Source: Calditrichota bacterium
GTDB lineage: Bacteria > Calditrichota > Calditrichia > RBG-13-44-9 > J075
Reading direction: 5' to 3'
NCBI GenBank assembly: GCA_024275555.1
Contig: JAJRYW010000400.1
Span: 1 to 13,133 of the forward strand
Length of the DNA stretch: 13,133 nucleotides
Below are positions 1-6,447 of this stretch, one piece after another. Position numbers and translations under genes: made by a program. The notes below the pieces were generated by a model. It saw nothing but the letters and a program-made list of their open reading frames with translations, did not search any database and was not told where the DNA came from. Positions within the stretch are counted from its first letter, which is position 1; the number at the start of each line of letters is the position of its first letter.

Positions 1-937
1 CCAGGGCGACCGCGGTTGCCGCAGCGGCCAGCAGGTTATACAGGTTAAACTTCCCCACCAGCGCGGTGCTGAAAAAAATCTCCCCGGAAGGGAGCGCCAG
101 GGTCGCCGACATTCCCTCTTTGAGGGTGCGGTATTCTTTTAGCCAGACCGTAGCAGAAGGATCGTTTAATGAATAAGTAATGATATCGCCCCGGCAGTCG
201 GCCATGATGCGGGCGCTGTAGGGGTCGTCGGCGTTCAGCACGGCGCGGTCGTTTTGCTCCAGGCGGTCGAACAGCTTTTTCTTGGCGGCAAAGTAGCGCT
301 CCATGTCGCCGTGGAAATCGAGGTGGTCGCGGCCCAGGTTGGTGAACACCGCCGCGGTAAAATGGATGCCGTCGGTGCGATGTAAATCCAGGGCATGGGA
401 AGACACTTCCATGACGGCGCTTTTACAGCCCAGTTTGTGCATCCGGGCAAACAGCCGGTATAAATCCAGCGACTCCGGGGTGGTGCGTTGGGAAGGACGC
501 CGCTCTTCGCCTAAAACCGTTTCCACGGTGCTGATCAGCCCGGGATTCCACCCGGCGGCGCTCAAAATTCCATGCAGCAGGTAAGCCGTGGTGGTTTTCC
601 CGTTGGTGCCGGTGACGCCCACAATTTTCATTTCATCGGTCACGTGATCAAAAAAGTTCTTGGCCAGGTAGGGCAGCGCCTGACGGGTGTCGGGAACCTG
701 CACCTGCACGGAATCCGGCAAGGGGGCGAACTCTTCCACCATAAAAGCCCGGCATCCCTGCTGATGAGCCGCCGGCAGAAACCGGTGTCCGTCCTGCTGA
801 AAACCGCGAATGGCCACAAACAGGTCCTCCTGCCCGGCTTTTCGGGAATCGTAGTGGATATCCTTGATAAAGACGGAGGCGTCTCCGCGCACCTCTTTTA
901 CGGGCAATCCACGGATGATGTCGGCGATTCGTTTCAT
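1..937 (-). CDS. murE: UDP-N-acetylmuramoyl-tripeptide synthetase MurE, C-terminus cut by window edge
   Basis: MurE is a cytoplasmic Mur ligase that uses ATP to add the third amino acid to UDP-MurNAc-L-Ala-D-Glu in peptidoglycan precursor synthesis. I translated 312 residues on the minus strand. The N-terminal UMP-binding domain includes HYDSRKAGQEDLFVAIRG (about 28-45). The ATP-binding loop GVTGTNGKTTT is at about 107-117, followed by the family signatures TTPESLDL, MEVSSHALDLHR and FTNLGRDHLDFHG. A lysine cluster (AAKKKLF, about 217-223) is where the family's carbamoylated lysine lies. The start ATG at 937-935 overlaps the ftsI stop in ATGA, so translation is probably coupled. The C-terminal domain that reads the incoming amino acid (DNPR-type motif in meso-DAP enzymes) is outside the window, so DAP versus lysine use cannot be decided. 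Assignment is certain; only the end is missing. Confidence 0.97.
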   Translation of the reverse strand, partial: MKRIADIIRGLPVKEVRGDASVFIKDIHYDSRKAGQEDLFVAIRGFQQDGHRFLPAAHQQGCRAFMVEEFAPLPDSVQVQVPDTRQALPYLAKNFFDHVTDEMKIVGVTGTNGKTTTAYLLHGILSAAGWNPGLISTVETVLGEERRPSQRTTPESLDLYRLFARMHKLGCKSAVMEVSSHALDLHRTDGIHFTAAVFTNLGRDHLDFHGDMERYFAAKKKLFDRLEQNDRAVLNADDPYSARIMADCRGDIITYSLNDPSATVWLKEYRTLKEGMSATLALPSGEIFFSTALVGKFNLYNLLAAAATAVAL

Positions 938-3072
938 GTGCGGCTGCAAATTAGTTTGATTTTCTTATTTTTATCCATGCGCTCCCCGGGAGGCGGGTTC
1001 TGTTCCACCACCACCCCGCTGCCGTCCACTTCCAGGGCAACATCCCATTGGGACATGACTTGCAGCGCTTCTTTCAGGGACAGGCCGGTCAGGTTGGGCA
1101 TCCGCTCCGTTTTGGATACCGTGCGGGCTTCGGTAAACAGCTTCACCTTTACGGCGGGGTTGATGAAAGCGTAAGGCGGCGGCTCCTGGCGGATGACCAT
1201 GCTCCCGTAGCCGATAATCTGGTATTCGTACTTCCGCTCTTTGAGCAGCTTCTTGGCCTTGCGGACCGGGAGCCCCTCCAACACCAGGCTTTTGCGGGTC
1301 AGCGGGGGAAGTTGCAGGCTGGCCAGGCGGGTTTCGGCCTGCTGGCGGCGAATCGGCAAGCCGTAAATCCGCCGGGCAATATTGCGGAAGACCGGCGCGG
1401 CCACCTGGCTGCCGTAATACCCCAGTCGAGGTGTATTGACCACCACCACCAGCACAAACTCCGGCGCTTCCGCGGGAAAAAATCCGGCAAAAGAGGCCAC
1501 ATGCTTTTTGGAAGAATATTTTCCGGTTTTGATATCAAATTTTTGGGCCGTACCGGTCTTCCCGGCAATCGACAGGCCGTCTACGCTGGCGTTGCTGCCG
1601 GTGCCGTTATCCACCACGCCTTTGAGGATGTTCCTCATGCGCCGGGCCGTCTGCGGGGCCACTACCTGGCGAATTTTCATCGGCTGGTGCGCTTCCAGCA
1701 CCTCCCCGGATTCCGAGACCACCTCGCGCACCAGGTAGGGCTGCATCAGCAAACCGTCGTTGGCGATGGCGGCGTATGCGGCGGCCACCTGCAGGGGCGT
1801 CACCGCCACCTCGTAGCCGATGCTCATATAGGCCAGGGAGGTGGCCGAGTATTCGGTCGGTTTGTGCAAAATCCCCTGCGCCTCGGCGGGCAGATCGATG
1901 CCGGTGATCGCGCCAAAGCCAAAATCACGGGCGTAGCGGTAGTAAACCGGCGCTTTAAACTTTTTGGCTAATTTGATGATGCCGATATTGCTGGAATGCT
2001 CAAACACCTCCCGCGCGGTCAGCCAGCCGAATTTTTTATGATCTTTGACCGGATTATTGGCCAGCATAAAACGTCCGTTTTCACAAAAAATCAACTCGCG
2101 GTCTAAATCCGGATTGAACTGTTCCAGGTAGACCGCCAGCGCCACCATTTTAAAGGTGGAACCCGGCTCGTAGAGATCGCTGACAGCCCGGTTGCGATAA
2201 TCTCCGGAAGAAGAGGCGCGGTTATAGTGGTTGGGATCAAAAGCGGGGTAGCTGGCCATGGCCAGCACCGCCCCGGTGCGGGGGTCCATCAGCACCGCGG
2301 AGCCGTCCTCGGCTCGGTGGGTGTCTATGGCGCGGCGCAGTTCTTCTTCCAGAATGCTCTGGTAAACCATATCGATGGTGGTGACCAAATTCGCGCCGTT
2401 CACCGGCGGCGCCGTGGGGAAATCCAGGTTGGGCACCCGGTTGCCCAGGGCGTCCCGCAAATAGATGGTCCAGCCGGGATCTCCGCGCAGGTAGCGGTTG
2501 TAGGTCAACTCCAAACCGCATTTGGCGTGGTTTTCATAATCGCAAAAACCCACCAGGTGGGCGCCGATGCTTTTGTAGGGATAGTAGCGGCTGAATTTTT
2601 TCTCGAAAGAGAGTCCGGGAAGTTTCAGCGCCCGGATTTTTTCCACTTCTTCATAATTGATGCGGCGGTCCAGGTAGGCAAAGCGGGGATTGGCTCGCAT
2701 CCGCCTCAGAATTTTATCAGCGGGAATGTCGATGATCCCGGCCAGCTTTTTCGCCGCCGCCCGCTGGTCCGCAAGCAGATGCGGCCGCACCGCAAAGGAG
2801 TATTGCACCAGGTCCACAGCCATCACTTCCCCGTTGCGGTCTTTGATGGTTCCCCGCTGGGGCTCCAGCTCATGCCGCTCTTCCAGGTACTTGCGGGCAA
2901 TCTTATCGTAGTCCGCATGAAAGACCACCTGGACAATCACCAGCTTGATCGCCACCATCAGGAAGCCGCCCAGCCAGAGTAATCCCAACACCGCCAGACG
3001 GGTGCGGGTGTCGAAGCGGGAGCTTTTGGAGGAAGTGCGCTTATTCTTGCGCTTTGCGGTCTTTCCGGGCAT
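934..3072 (-). CDS. ftsI: Septal peptidoglycan transpeptidase FtsI (PBP3-type) with two C-terminal PASTA domains
   Basis: This class B penicillin-binding protein cross-links septal peptidoglycan. It has a basic cytoplasmic tail, one membrane anchor (about 26-50), a PBP dimerisation region (about 70-225) and a transpeptidase domain. The catalytic motifs are S305-T-F-K308, S360-S-N362 and K505-T-G-T508. Two PASTA-like repeats follow at about 587-648 and 657-710. I chose the start at 3072 (MPGKTAKRK...), giving 712 residues, because 30 extra codons upstream lie wholly inside ftsL and do not look like an FtsI N-terminus; a weak GGA lies just upstream. It overlaps the 3' end of ftsL by 32 bp and ends in the ATGA of murE. 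PASTA repeats on a division PBP are typical of PBP2x/SpoVD-type proteins and also occur in several FCB-group lineages, but are absent from the E. coli enzyme. Whether they bind muropeptide here is unknown. Confidence 0.96.
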   Translation of the reverse strand: MPGKTAKRKNKRTSSKSSRFDTRTRLAVLGLLWLGGFLMVAIKLVIVQVVFHADYDKIARKYLEERHELEPQRGTIKDRNGEVMAVDLVQYSFAVRPHLLADQRAAAKKLAGIIDIPADKILRRMRANPRFAYLDRRINYEEVEKIRALKLPGLSFEKKFSRYYPYKSIGAHLVGFCDYENHAKCGLELTYNRYLRGDPGWTIYLRDALGNRVPNLDFPTAPPVNGANLVTTIDMVYQSILEEELRRAIDTHRAEDGSAVLMDPRTGAVLAMASYPAFDPNHYNRASSSGDYRNRAVSDLYEPGSTFKMVALAVYLEQFNPDLDRELIFCENGRFMLANNPVKDHKKFGWLTAREVFEHSSNIGIIKLAKKFKAPVYYRYARDFGFGAITGIDLPAEAQGILHKPTEYSATSLAYMSIGYEVAVTPLQVAAAYAAIANDGLLMQPYLVREVVSESGEVLEAHQPMKIRQVVAPQTARRMRNILKGVVDNGTGSNASVDGLSIAGKTGTAQKFDIKTGKYSSKKHVASFAGFFPAEAPEFVLVVVVNTPRLGYYGSQVAAPVFRNIARRIYGLPIRRQQAETRLASLQLPPLTRKSLVLEGLPVRKAKKLLKERKYEYQIIGYGSMVIRQEPPPYAFINPAVKVKLFTEARTVSKTERMPNLTGLSLKEALQVMSQWDVALEVDGSGVVVEQNPPPGERMDKNKKIKLICSRT

Positions 3073-3475
3073 AATATTCCAATTTTCTGCGATCCACTTC
3101 AAAGACGACCGGTTCCTGTACCGAAGGAACCAGGCCCAATTTTTCCCGGGCAATCCGGGCAATCCGGTAATACTTCATCAGATCGGTGTTGATCTGCGCC
3201 TGGTTATGCTTGACCTGGCTATTCAGGCGGTAAATATCGGTGCGCAGTTGCTGAATCTCTTTACCGTATTCGACAATCTGGTATTCTTTCCATTGGTAGA
3301 GCAGAAAGCTCAAGCTCAACAGGAACAGCACCACAAAAATAATGCTGATGGTGTAAAATCCGTAGAGCGCCTGCCGGAAGCCTTTTTTGAACTGCTGCTG
3401 AGCTTTGCGTCGTTTGCGTTGCTGAACCCGTTTGCGGGTTGTTTTACTTTGTTTGAGGGTCGCTGCTTTTCTCAT
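3041..3475 (-). CDS. ftsL: FtsL-like cell division protein
   Basis: This is a small bitopic division protein of 144 residues. In known systems FtsL with FtsB/DivIC bridges the early divisome to the FtsW-FtsI synthase. A strongly basic, Lys/Arg/Gln-rich cytoplasmic tail (1-35) leads into one membrane helix (about 38-60). A periplasmic coiled-coil stretch (about 62-100) follows, with the family-typical RIARIAREKLGLVP segment (105-117), and then a charged C-terminal tail. Sequence conservation in this family is low, so the call rests on topology, the small closing motif and position between rsmH and ftsI. The start shares an ATGA with the rsmH stop. The cytoplasmic tail is longer and more basic than in E. 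coli FtsL. A DivIC/FtsB-type name would be an alternative, but position favours FtsL. Confidence 0.88.
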   Translation of the reverse strand: MRKAATLKQSKTTRKRVQQRKRRKAQQQFKKGFRQALYGFYTISIIFVVLFLLSLSFLLYQWKEYQIVEYGKEIQQLRTDIYRLNSQVKHNQAQINTDLMKYYRIARIAREKLGLVPSVQEPVVFEVDRRKLEYYARKDRKAQE

Positions 3476-4422
3476 CCGCGCACTCCCTCGAAGTCGACCA
3501 GTTTTTCGGCGGCGCGCAACTTGGCGCTGCGGGCGCGGGGGTTGCGGGAAATCTCAGACTGATCGGGCGTGATCGGTTTGCGGGTAAGGATTTTCAGTTC
3601 GGCGACCTTATCGCAGACGCACTCCGGGAATTCCGGGGGGCAGATGCAATCCTTGCTTTTTTCCACAAAAAAACGCTTCACAATCCGGTCCTCTAAAGAG
3701 TGGTAACTGATCACCACCAGGCGCCCCCCTTTTTTGAGCATACTGAAAGCGGCCGCCAGGGAGTGTTCCAACCGCTCCAATTCCCGGTTGACCTCGATTC
3801 TCAGCGCCTGGAAAATGCGGGCTAAGGTTTTATTCAGCCAGCGCTGCCCAACTGCTTGCTGCACAATTTTCACCAACTGGCTGCTATGGGTAAGCGGCTC
3901 GATCTGCCGGGCGGCTGCCACCGCCCGGGCGATTCGCCGCCAATGGCGTTCTTCGCCATAATCCCGGAACAGGGCGCCCAGCTTTTCCTCGTCGTACCGG
4001 TTGAGGATGTCCGCGGCCGTGCGAACGACATCAGGACTAAAACGCATATCCAGCGGCGCATCCACCTGGAAGCTGAACCCTTTCTCCGGCGCATCGATCT
4101 GGAAAGAAGAAATCCCCAAATCGTAAAACACCCCGTCGACGGGATATTTATCCGCCTCTACTAACGCCACATCAATCTGATCGTAATAAATCTGACGTAG
4201 AAGGACATTGGGATACTCCTGCAATCTCAGGCTGCTCTGTTTTATCGCATCCGGATCCGCATCTAACCCAATTAAGAAGCTGTGAGGAGAGAGCCGCTGA
4301 AGGAAATATTCACTATGACCTCCCCCTCCAACGGTGCAATCAACATAAATCCCATTCTCCGCTACGAGCAAAAGATTGCCAGATTGCTCTAAAAGCACTG
4401 GTTTGTGGTCGTATGTGCTCAT
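3472..4422 (-). CDS. rsmH: 16S rRNA (cytosine(1402)-N(4))-methyltransferase RsmH
   Basis: RsmH (MraW) N4-methylates C1402 of 16S rRNA in the ribosomal P-site using S-adenosylmethionine. The 316-residue protein has normal family length. It begins with the conserved HKPVLLEQ segment (6-13), then the SAM-binding TVGGGGHS loop (30-37) and the acidic DADPDAI strand end (54-60). Later come YDLGISSFQID, PLDMRFSP, the ALRIEVNREL segment and GGRLVVISYHSLEDRIVKRFF near the C-terminus, all family hallmarks. An AAGGA-like Shine-Dalgarno sequence lies a suitable distance before the ATG, 20 bp downstream of the mraZ stop. Its own stop overlaps the ftsL start. It is the second gene of the dcw cluster, as in most bacteria. 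Confidence 0.98.
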   Translation of the reverse strand: MSTYDHKPVLLEQSGNLLLVAENGIYVDCTVGGGGHSEYFLQRLSPHSFLIGLDADPDAIKQSSLRLQEYPNVLLRQIYYDQIDVALVEADKYPVDGVFYDLGISSFQIDAPEKGFSFQVDAPLDMRFSPDVVRTAADILNRYDEEKLGALFRDYGEERHWRRIARAVAAARQIEPLTHSSQLVKIVQQAVGQRWLNKTLARIFQALRIEVNRELERLEHSLAAAFSMLKKGGRLVVISYHSLEDRIVKRFFVEKSKDCICPPEFPECVCDKVAELKILTRKPITPDQSEISRNPRARSAKLRAAEKLVDFEGVRG

Positions 4423-4442
4423 ACGCTGCCATCCTTGCCGCC

Positions 4443-4883
4443 TTAAATATCCAATTCCCGGGAGATCTTCAGAAAGTCCGCTTCGGTAGTCTCCACAAAT
4501 TCCCGGTAACGATCCGGATTCCAGATCTCAATCTTGTTCTCGTATCCGACGATGAGCACTTCACCATTCAACTGAGCATATTCAATCAACTCAGAGGGCA
4601 AATTCAGCCGCCCTTGCTTATCAATTTTCTGCTCACCCCCCTGATACATCAATCGCCGTGAGACGATCCCAAACTCCCGTTCACTATTTACTTTCGAGCG
4701 AATCAAATCCACCTTGCTGCGCCAGGATGACAGGGGGTACACGCTGATGCATTTATCCACGCTGCGCACCAGCATCAAGGAATCCCGGTCTTCATCACTG
4801 AGACTCTTGCGAAATTTTGCCGGGAAATTAATGCGTCCCTTGCTATCCAGAGTGCTTTTAACACTCCCCCAAAATCCATCCAT
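4443..4883 (-). CDS. mraZ: Transcriptional regulator MraZ
   Basis: MraZ is the dcw-cluster regulator with a tandem AbrB/SpoVT-like fold that assembles into a ring and binds short direct repeats in front of its own operon. The 146-residue product shows both swapped-hairpin halves. One has DSKGRINFPAKFR (13-25) and the other DKQGRLNLPSEL (88-99), so both DxKGR-type DNA-contact motifs are present. It is the first gene of the cluster. I see no convincing Shine-Dalgarno before the ATG at 4883; the start is fixed by the family-typical N-terminus, in which the first motif begins about a dozen residues in. The upstream GTGG boxes at 4963-5011 are likely its own targets. Confidence 0.97.
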   Translation of the reverse strand: MDGFWGSVKSTLDSKGRINFPAKFRKSLSDEDRDSLMLVRSVDKCISVYPLSSWRSKVDLIRSKVNSEREFGIVSRRLMYQGGEQKIDKQGRLNLPSELIEYAQLNGEVLIVGYENKIEIWNPDRYREFVETTEADFLKISRELDI

Positions 4884-5000
4884 TTGTACTGGCCGGTTAT
4901 TAGTGGATTTAATGGAACGTTACCCAGTTCCGGTTGACCGATCATACTATCGGCGCTTTTTTGGTGGAATTTAGTGGAATTTCCACCACTTTTTACCACA
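4884..5000 (-). promoter_or_regulatory. mraZ 5' leader with small inverted repeats
   Basis: If the candidate promoter just upstream is right, about 115 nt of untranslated leader precede mraZ. It contains two short inverted repeats: CCGAT-N6-ATCGG (4938-4953) and GGAAC-N8-GTTCC (4914-4931). No Shine-Dalgarno stands before the ATG. The stems are only 5 bp each, so a structural role is possible but unproven. Confidence 0.3.
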
Positions 5001-5011
5001 AATATCCCACC
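4963..5011. promoter_or_regulatory. Candidate MraZ box cluster (GTGG repeats, direct and inverted)
   Basis: On the minus strand GTGG occurs at 5010-5007, 4999-4996 and 4989-4986 (steps of 11 and 10 bp). On the plus strand GTGG occurs at 4964-4967 and 4974-4977 (step 10). The middle forms the palindrome GTGGAATTTCCAC (4974-4986), nested inside GGTGGAA...TTCCACC (4963-4987). Known MraZ sites in other bacteria are TGGG- or GTGG-containing direct repeats at roughly one-turn spacing upstream of mraZ, so the three minus-strand boxes fit. The added inverted pair is unusual. Binding by MraZ is inference from position and pattern. Confidence 0.65.
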
Positions 5012-5029
5012 ATTTACTAAATAAATCAA
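4999..5029 (-). promoter_or_regulatory. Candidate promoter of the mraZ (dcw) operon
   Basis: Reading the minus strand, TTGATT (5029-5024) is followed after exactly 17 nt by GATATT (5006-5001). Each matches a sigma-70 hexamer at four of six positions. The same place also resembles the Bacteroidota layout: CTTG, 20 nt, then GATATTTG (5006-4999, against TAnnTTTG). Two of the GTGG boxes lie on or beside the -10 element, consistent with repression by MraZ. This is a pattern match only; no start site is known. Confidence 0.45.
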
Positions 5030-5061
5030 GTAAAAATTGAAAAATCATATAGTTCGGGGAA

Positions 5062-5152
5062 ATTGCGGATTGCGGATTGCGGATTGCGGATTGCGGATTG
5101 GGGATTGGGGATTGCAGTTTGCAGATTGCAGTTTGCAGATTGCAGATTGGGG
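5062..5152. repeat. Heptamer tandem array 1 (consensus WTTGSRG, 13 units)
   Basis: There are thirteen uninterrupted 7-bp units. They read 5x ATTGCGG, 2x ATTGGGG, then ATTGCAG and TTTGCAG alternating (ATTGCAG three times, TTTGCAG twice), and a last ATTGGGG. Variation is confined to positions 1, 5 and 6 of the unit. Seven is not a multiple of three, so each frame gives a 7-residue protein periodicity. The apparent ORFs here (such as IRNPQSA repeats on the minus strand) are therefore artefacts. The array ends about 30 bp upstream of the candidate dcw promoter. Confidence 0.95.
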
Positions 5153-5238
5153 AAGCATGAACTTGGTGCGTATTCCGTTAAGCAGCTTTCCACGGAACAT
5201 GCGACAACTAACCACACATCTTTCCCACTCGTTATTGG

Positions 5239-5294
5239 TGAATGGTGAATGGTAAATGCTGAATGCTGAATGCTGAATGCTGAATGGTGAATGC
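5239..5294. repeat. Heptamer tandem array 2 (consensus TGAATGS, 8 units)
   Basis: There are eight uninterrupted 7-bp units: TGAATGG twice, TAAATGC once, TGAATGC three times, TGAATGG, TGAATGC. A degenerate unit (TTATTGG before, TGACTCA after) borders each end. The motif is unrelated to array 1 but has the same period. The 86 bp between arrays 1 and 2 (5153-5238) are not repetitive and hold only a weak inverted repeat, TTCCGT (5173-5178) with ACGGAA (5192-5197). Confidence 0.93.
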
Positions 5295-5313
5295 TGACTC
5301 ATTCTGAAGATCA

Positions 5314-5376
5314 CATTTCACATTTCACATTTCACACTTCCCACTTCACACTTCCCACTTCCCACTTCACACTTCA
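5314..5376. repeat. Heptamer tandem array 3 (consensus CAYTTCM, 9 units) reaching the queA stop codon
   Basis: There are nine 7-bp units: CATTTCA three times, then CACTTCC and CACTTCA in mixed order. The last unit (5370-5376) contains the queA stop codon (TGA on the minus strand, 5376-5374), so the array abuts the coding sequence exactly. With arrays 1 and 2 it fills most of the gap between queA and the mraZ promoter. No clear rho-independent terminator for queA is visible. Confidence 0.92.
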
Positions 5377-6447
5377 CAGAATAATCATACTATCCCCATA
5401 GCTATAGAAGCGGTATTTCTGTTTTACCGCTTCCTGATACGCTTTCATCATCAGATCGTAGCCGCCGAAGGCGCAGACCAGCATCAACAAAGTGGACTGG
5501 GGGAGGTGGAAGTTGGTGATCATCCGGTCTACCGACTGGAACTGGTAGGGCGGATAGATAAACTTATCGGTCCACCCTTCTCCGGCGCGCACCGTTCCGT
5601 TTCGGTCGGCGACGGTTTCCAGCACGCGCACCGAGGTGGTGCCCACGGCCACAATCGCCCCACCCTTTTCCCGGGTTTCGGCAATGGCCCGGGCGCTTTC
5701 CGGGGAAACCAGGTAAAATTCCGAGTGCATTTGATGCCGGGAGACATCATCCACCTGCACGGGGCGAAAGGTGCCCAGGCCGACATGCAGGGTTATCGGG
5801 GCGATAGCAATTCCCTTGGCCTTGATTTTATCAATCAATTCCTCAGTAAAGTGCATTCCGGCGGTGGGCGCCGCCACGGCCCCCCGGTGTTGGGCAAAGA
5901 CGGTCTGGTAATACTCGCGGTCTTCCGGCTGCGGCTCGCGTTTAATGTAGGGAGGCAGGGGCGTCTGCCCGACCTCTTCCAGCATTTCGAAAAAATCTCC
6001 GTTGCAATGGATTTCCACAATCCGGCCGCCCGAGACGGTATTGTCGATGATATCGCAGCTAAAGCCTTCTTTAAAAACGATCTTGTTGCCCAGGCGCACT
6101 TTGCGGGCCGGCTTTACCAGGACCTCCCAGATGCCGTTTTCCAGGTTGCGGAGCAGGAACACCTCCACCCTGGCGCCGGTCTTGTCTTTTTTGCCGAACA
6201 GCCGGGCCGGAAACACACGGGTATTATTCACCACCAGGCAGTCGCCGGGGTTCACATAATCCACCACGTCCTGAAAGCGGCGGTGCTCCACCTGCTGGGT
6301 TTCCCGGTTCACAACCATCAGGGCGCTTTGGTCGCGCTCTTTCAAGGGAAACTGGGCGATTAGCTCTTCGGGAAGTTCGTATTCAAAATCAGCTAAGCGG
6401 TATTTGATTTCATTCTCATCTTCAAAAAAGTTTTTGCTGACGTCCAT
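5374..6447 (-). CDS. queA: tRNA preQ1(34) S-adenosylmethionine ribosyltransferase-isomerase QueA
   Basis: QueA moves the ribosyl part of S-adenosylmethionine onto preQ1 at the wobble base of tRNA-Asp, -Asn, -His and -Tyr, giving epoxyqueuosine. The 357-residue product carries family signatures: ELPEELIAQFPLKERDQSALMVV near the start, DCLVVNNTRVFPARLFG, the active-site-region GAVAAPTAGMHFTEEL, and LHVGLGTFRPV with HSEFY. The C-terminus ends SYGDSMIIL at a TGA that lies within heptamer array 3. I chose the ATG at 6447 because AGAGGG stands just upstream and MDVSKNFF leads directly into the conserved segment; a 17-codon longer reading is unlikely. It overlaps the ruvB 3' end by 26 bp, so it is probably the last gene of the yebC-ruvCAB-queA transcript. 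Confidence 0.97.
   Translation of the reverse strand: MDVSKNFFEDENEIKYRLADFEYELPEELIAQFPLKERDQSALMVVNRETQQVEHRRFQDVVDYVNPGDCLVVNNTRVFPARLFGKKDKTGARVEVFLLRNLENGIWEVLVKPARKVRLGNKIVFKEGFSCDIIDNTVSGGRIVEIHCNGDFFEMLEEVGQTPLPPYIKREPQPEDREYYQTVFAQHRGAVAAPTAGMHFTEELIDKIKAKGIAIAPITLHVGLGTFRPVQVDDVSRHQMHSEFYLVSPESARAIAETREKGGAIVAVGTTSVRVLETVADRNGTVRAGEGWTDKFIYPPYQFQSVDRMITNFHLPQSTLLMLVCAFGGYDLMMKAYQEAVKQKYRFYSYGDSMIIL

Noticed and set aside
1048..1971. 307-residue plus-strand open frame opposite ftsI
   Set aside because: It is antisense to the transpeptidase domain, whose catalytic motifs are unmistakable; composition is rich in Gly, His and Arg as expected of a shadow frame in GC-rich DNA.
2227..2982. 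251-residue plus-strand open frame
   Set aside because: It is antisense to the ftsI N-terminal half, with no family features and no Shine-Dalgarno.
3073..3162. Longer N-terminus for FtsI
   Set aside because: The 30 extra codons lie within ftsL in another frame and do not resemble an FtsI tail; MPGKTAKRK followed by the membrane segment is the natural start.
5062..5152. G-quadruplex-forming array
   Set aside because: G-runs are mostly two bases long and only three units carry GGGG, so a stable quadruplex is not well supported by the sequence alone.
5173..5197. Terminator between heptamer arrays 1 and 2
   Set aside because: The inverted repeat has a 6-bp stem, a 13-nt loop and no T-run on either strand.
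5062..5376. CRISPR array
   Set aside because: Units are contiguous 7-mers with no unique spacers, and no cas genes are present.
5506..6363. 285-residue plus-strand open frame
   Set aside because: It is antisense to queA, which is confirmed by several conserved motifs.
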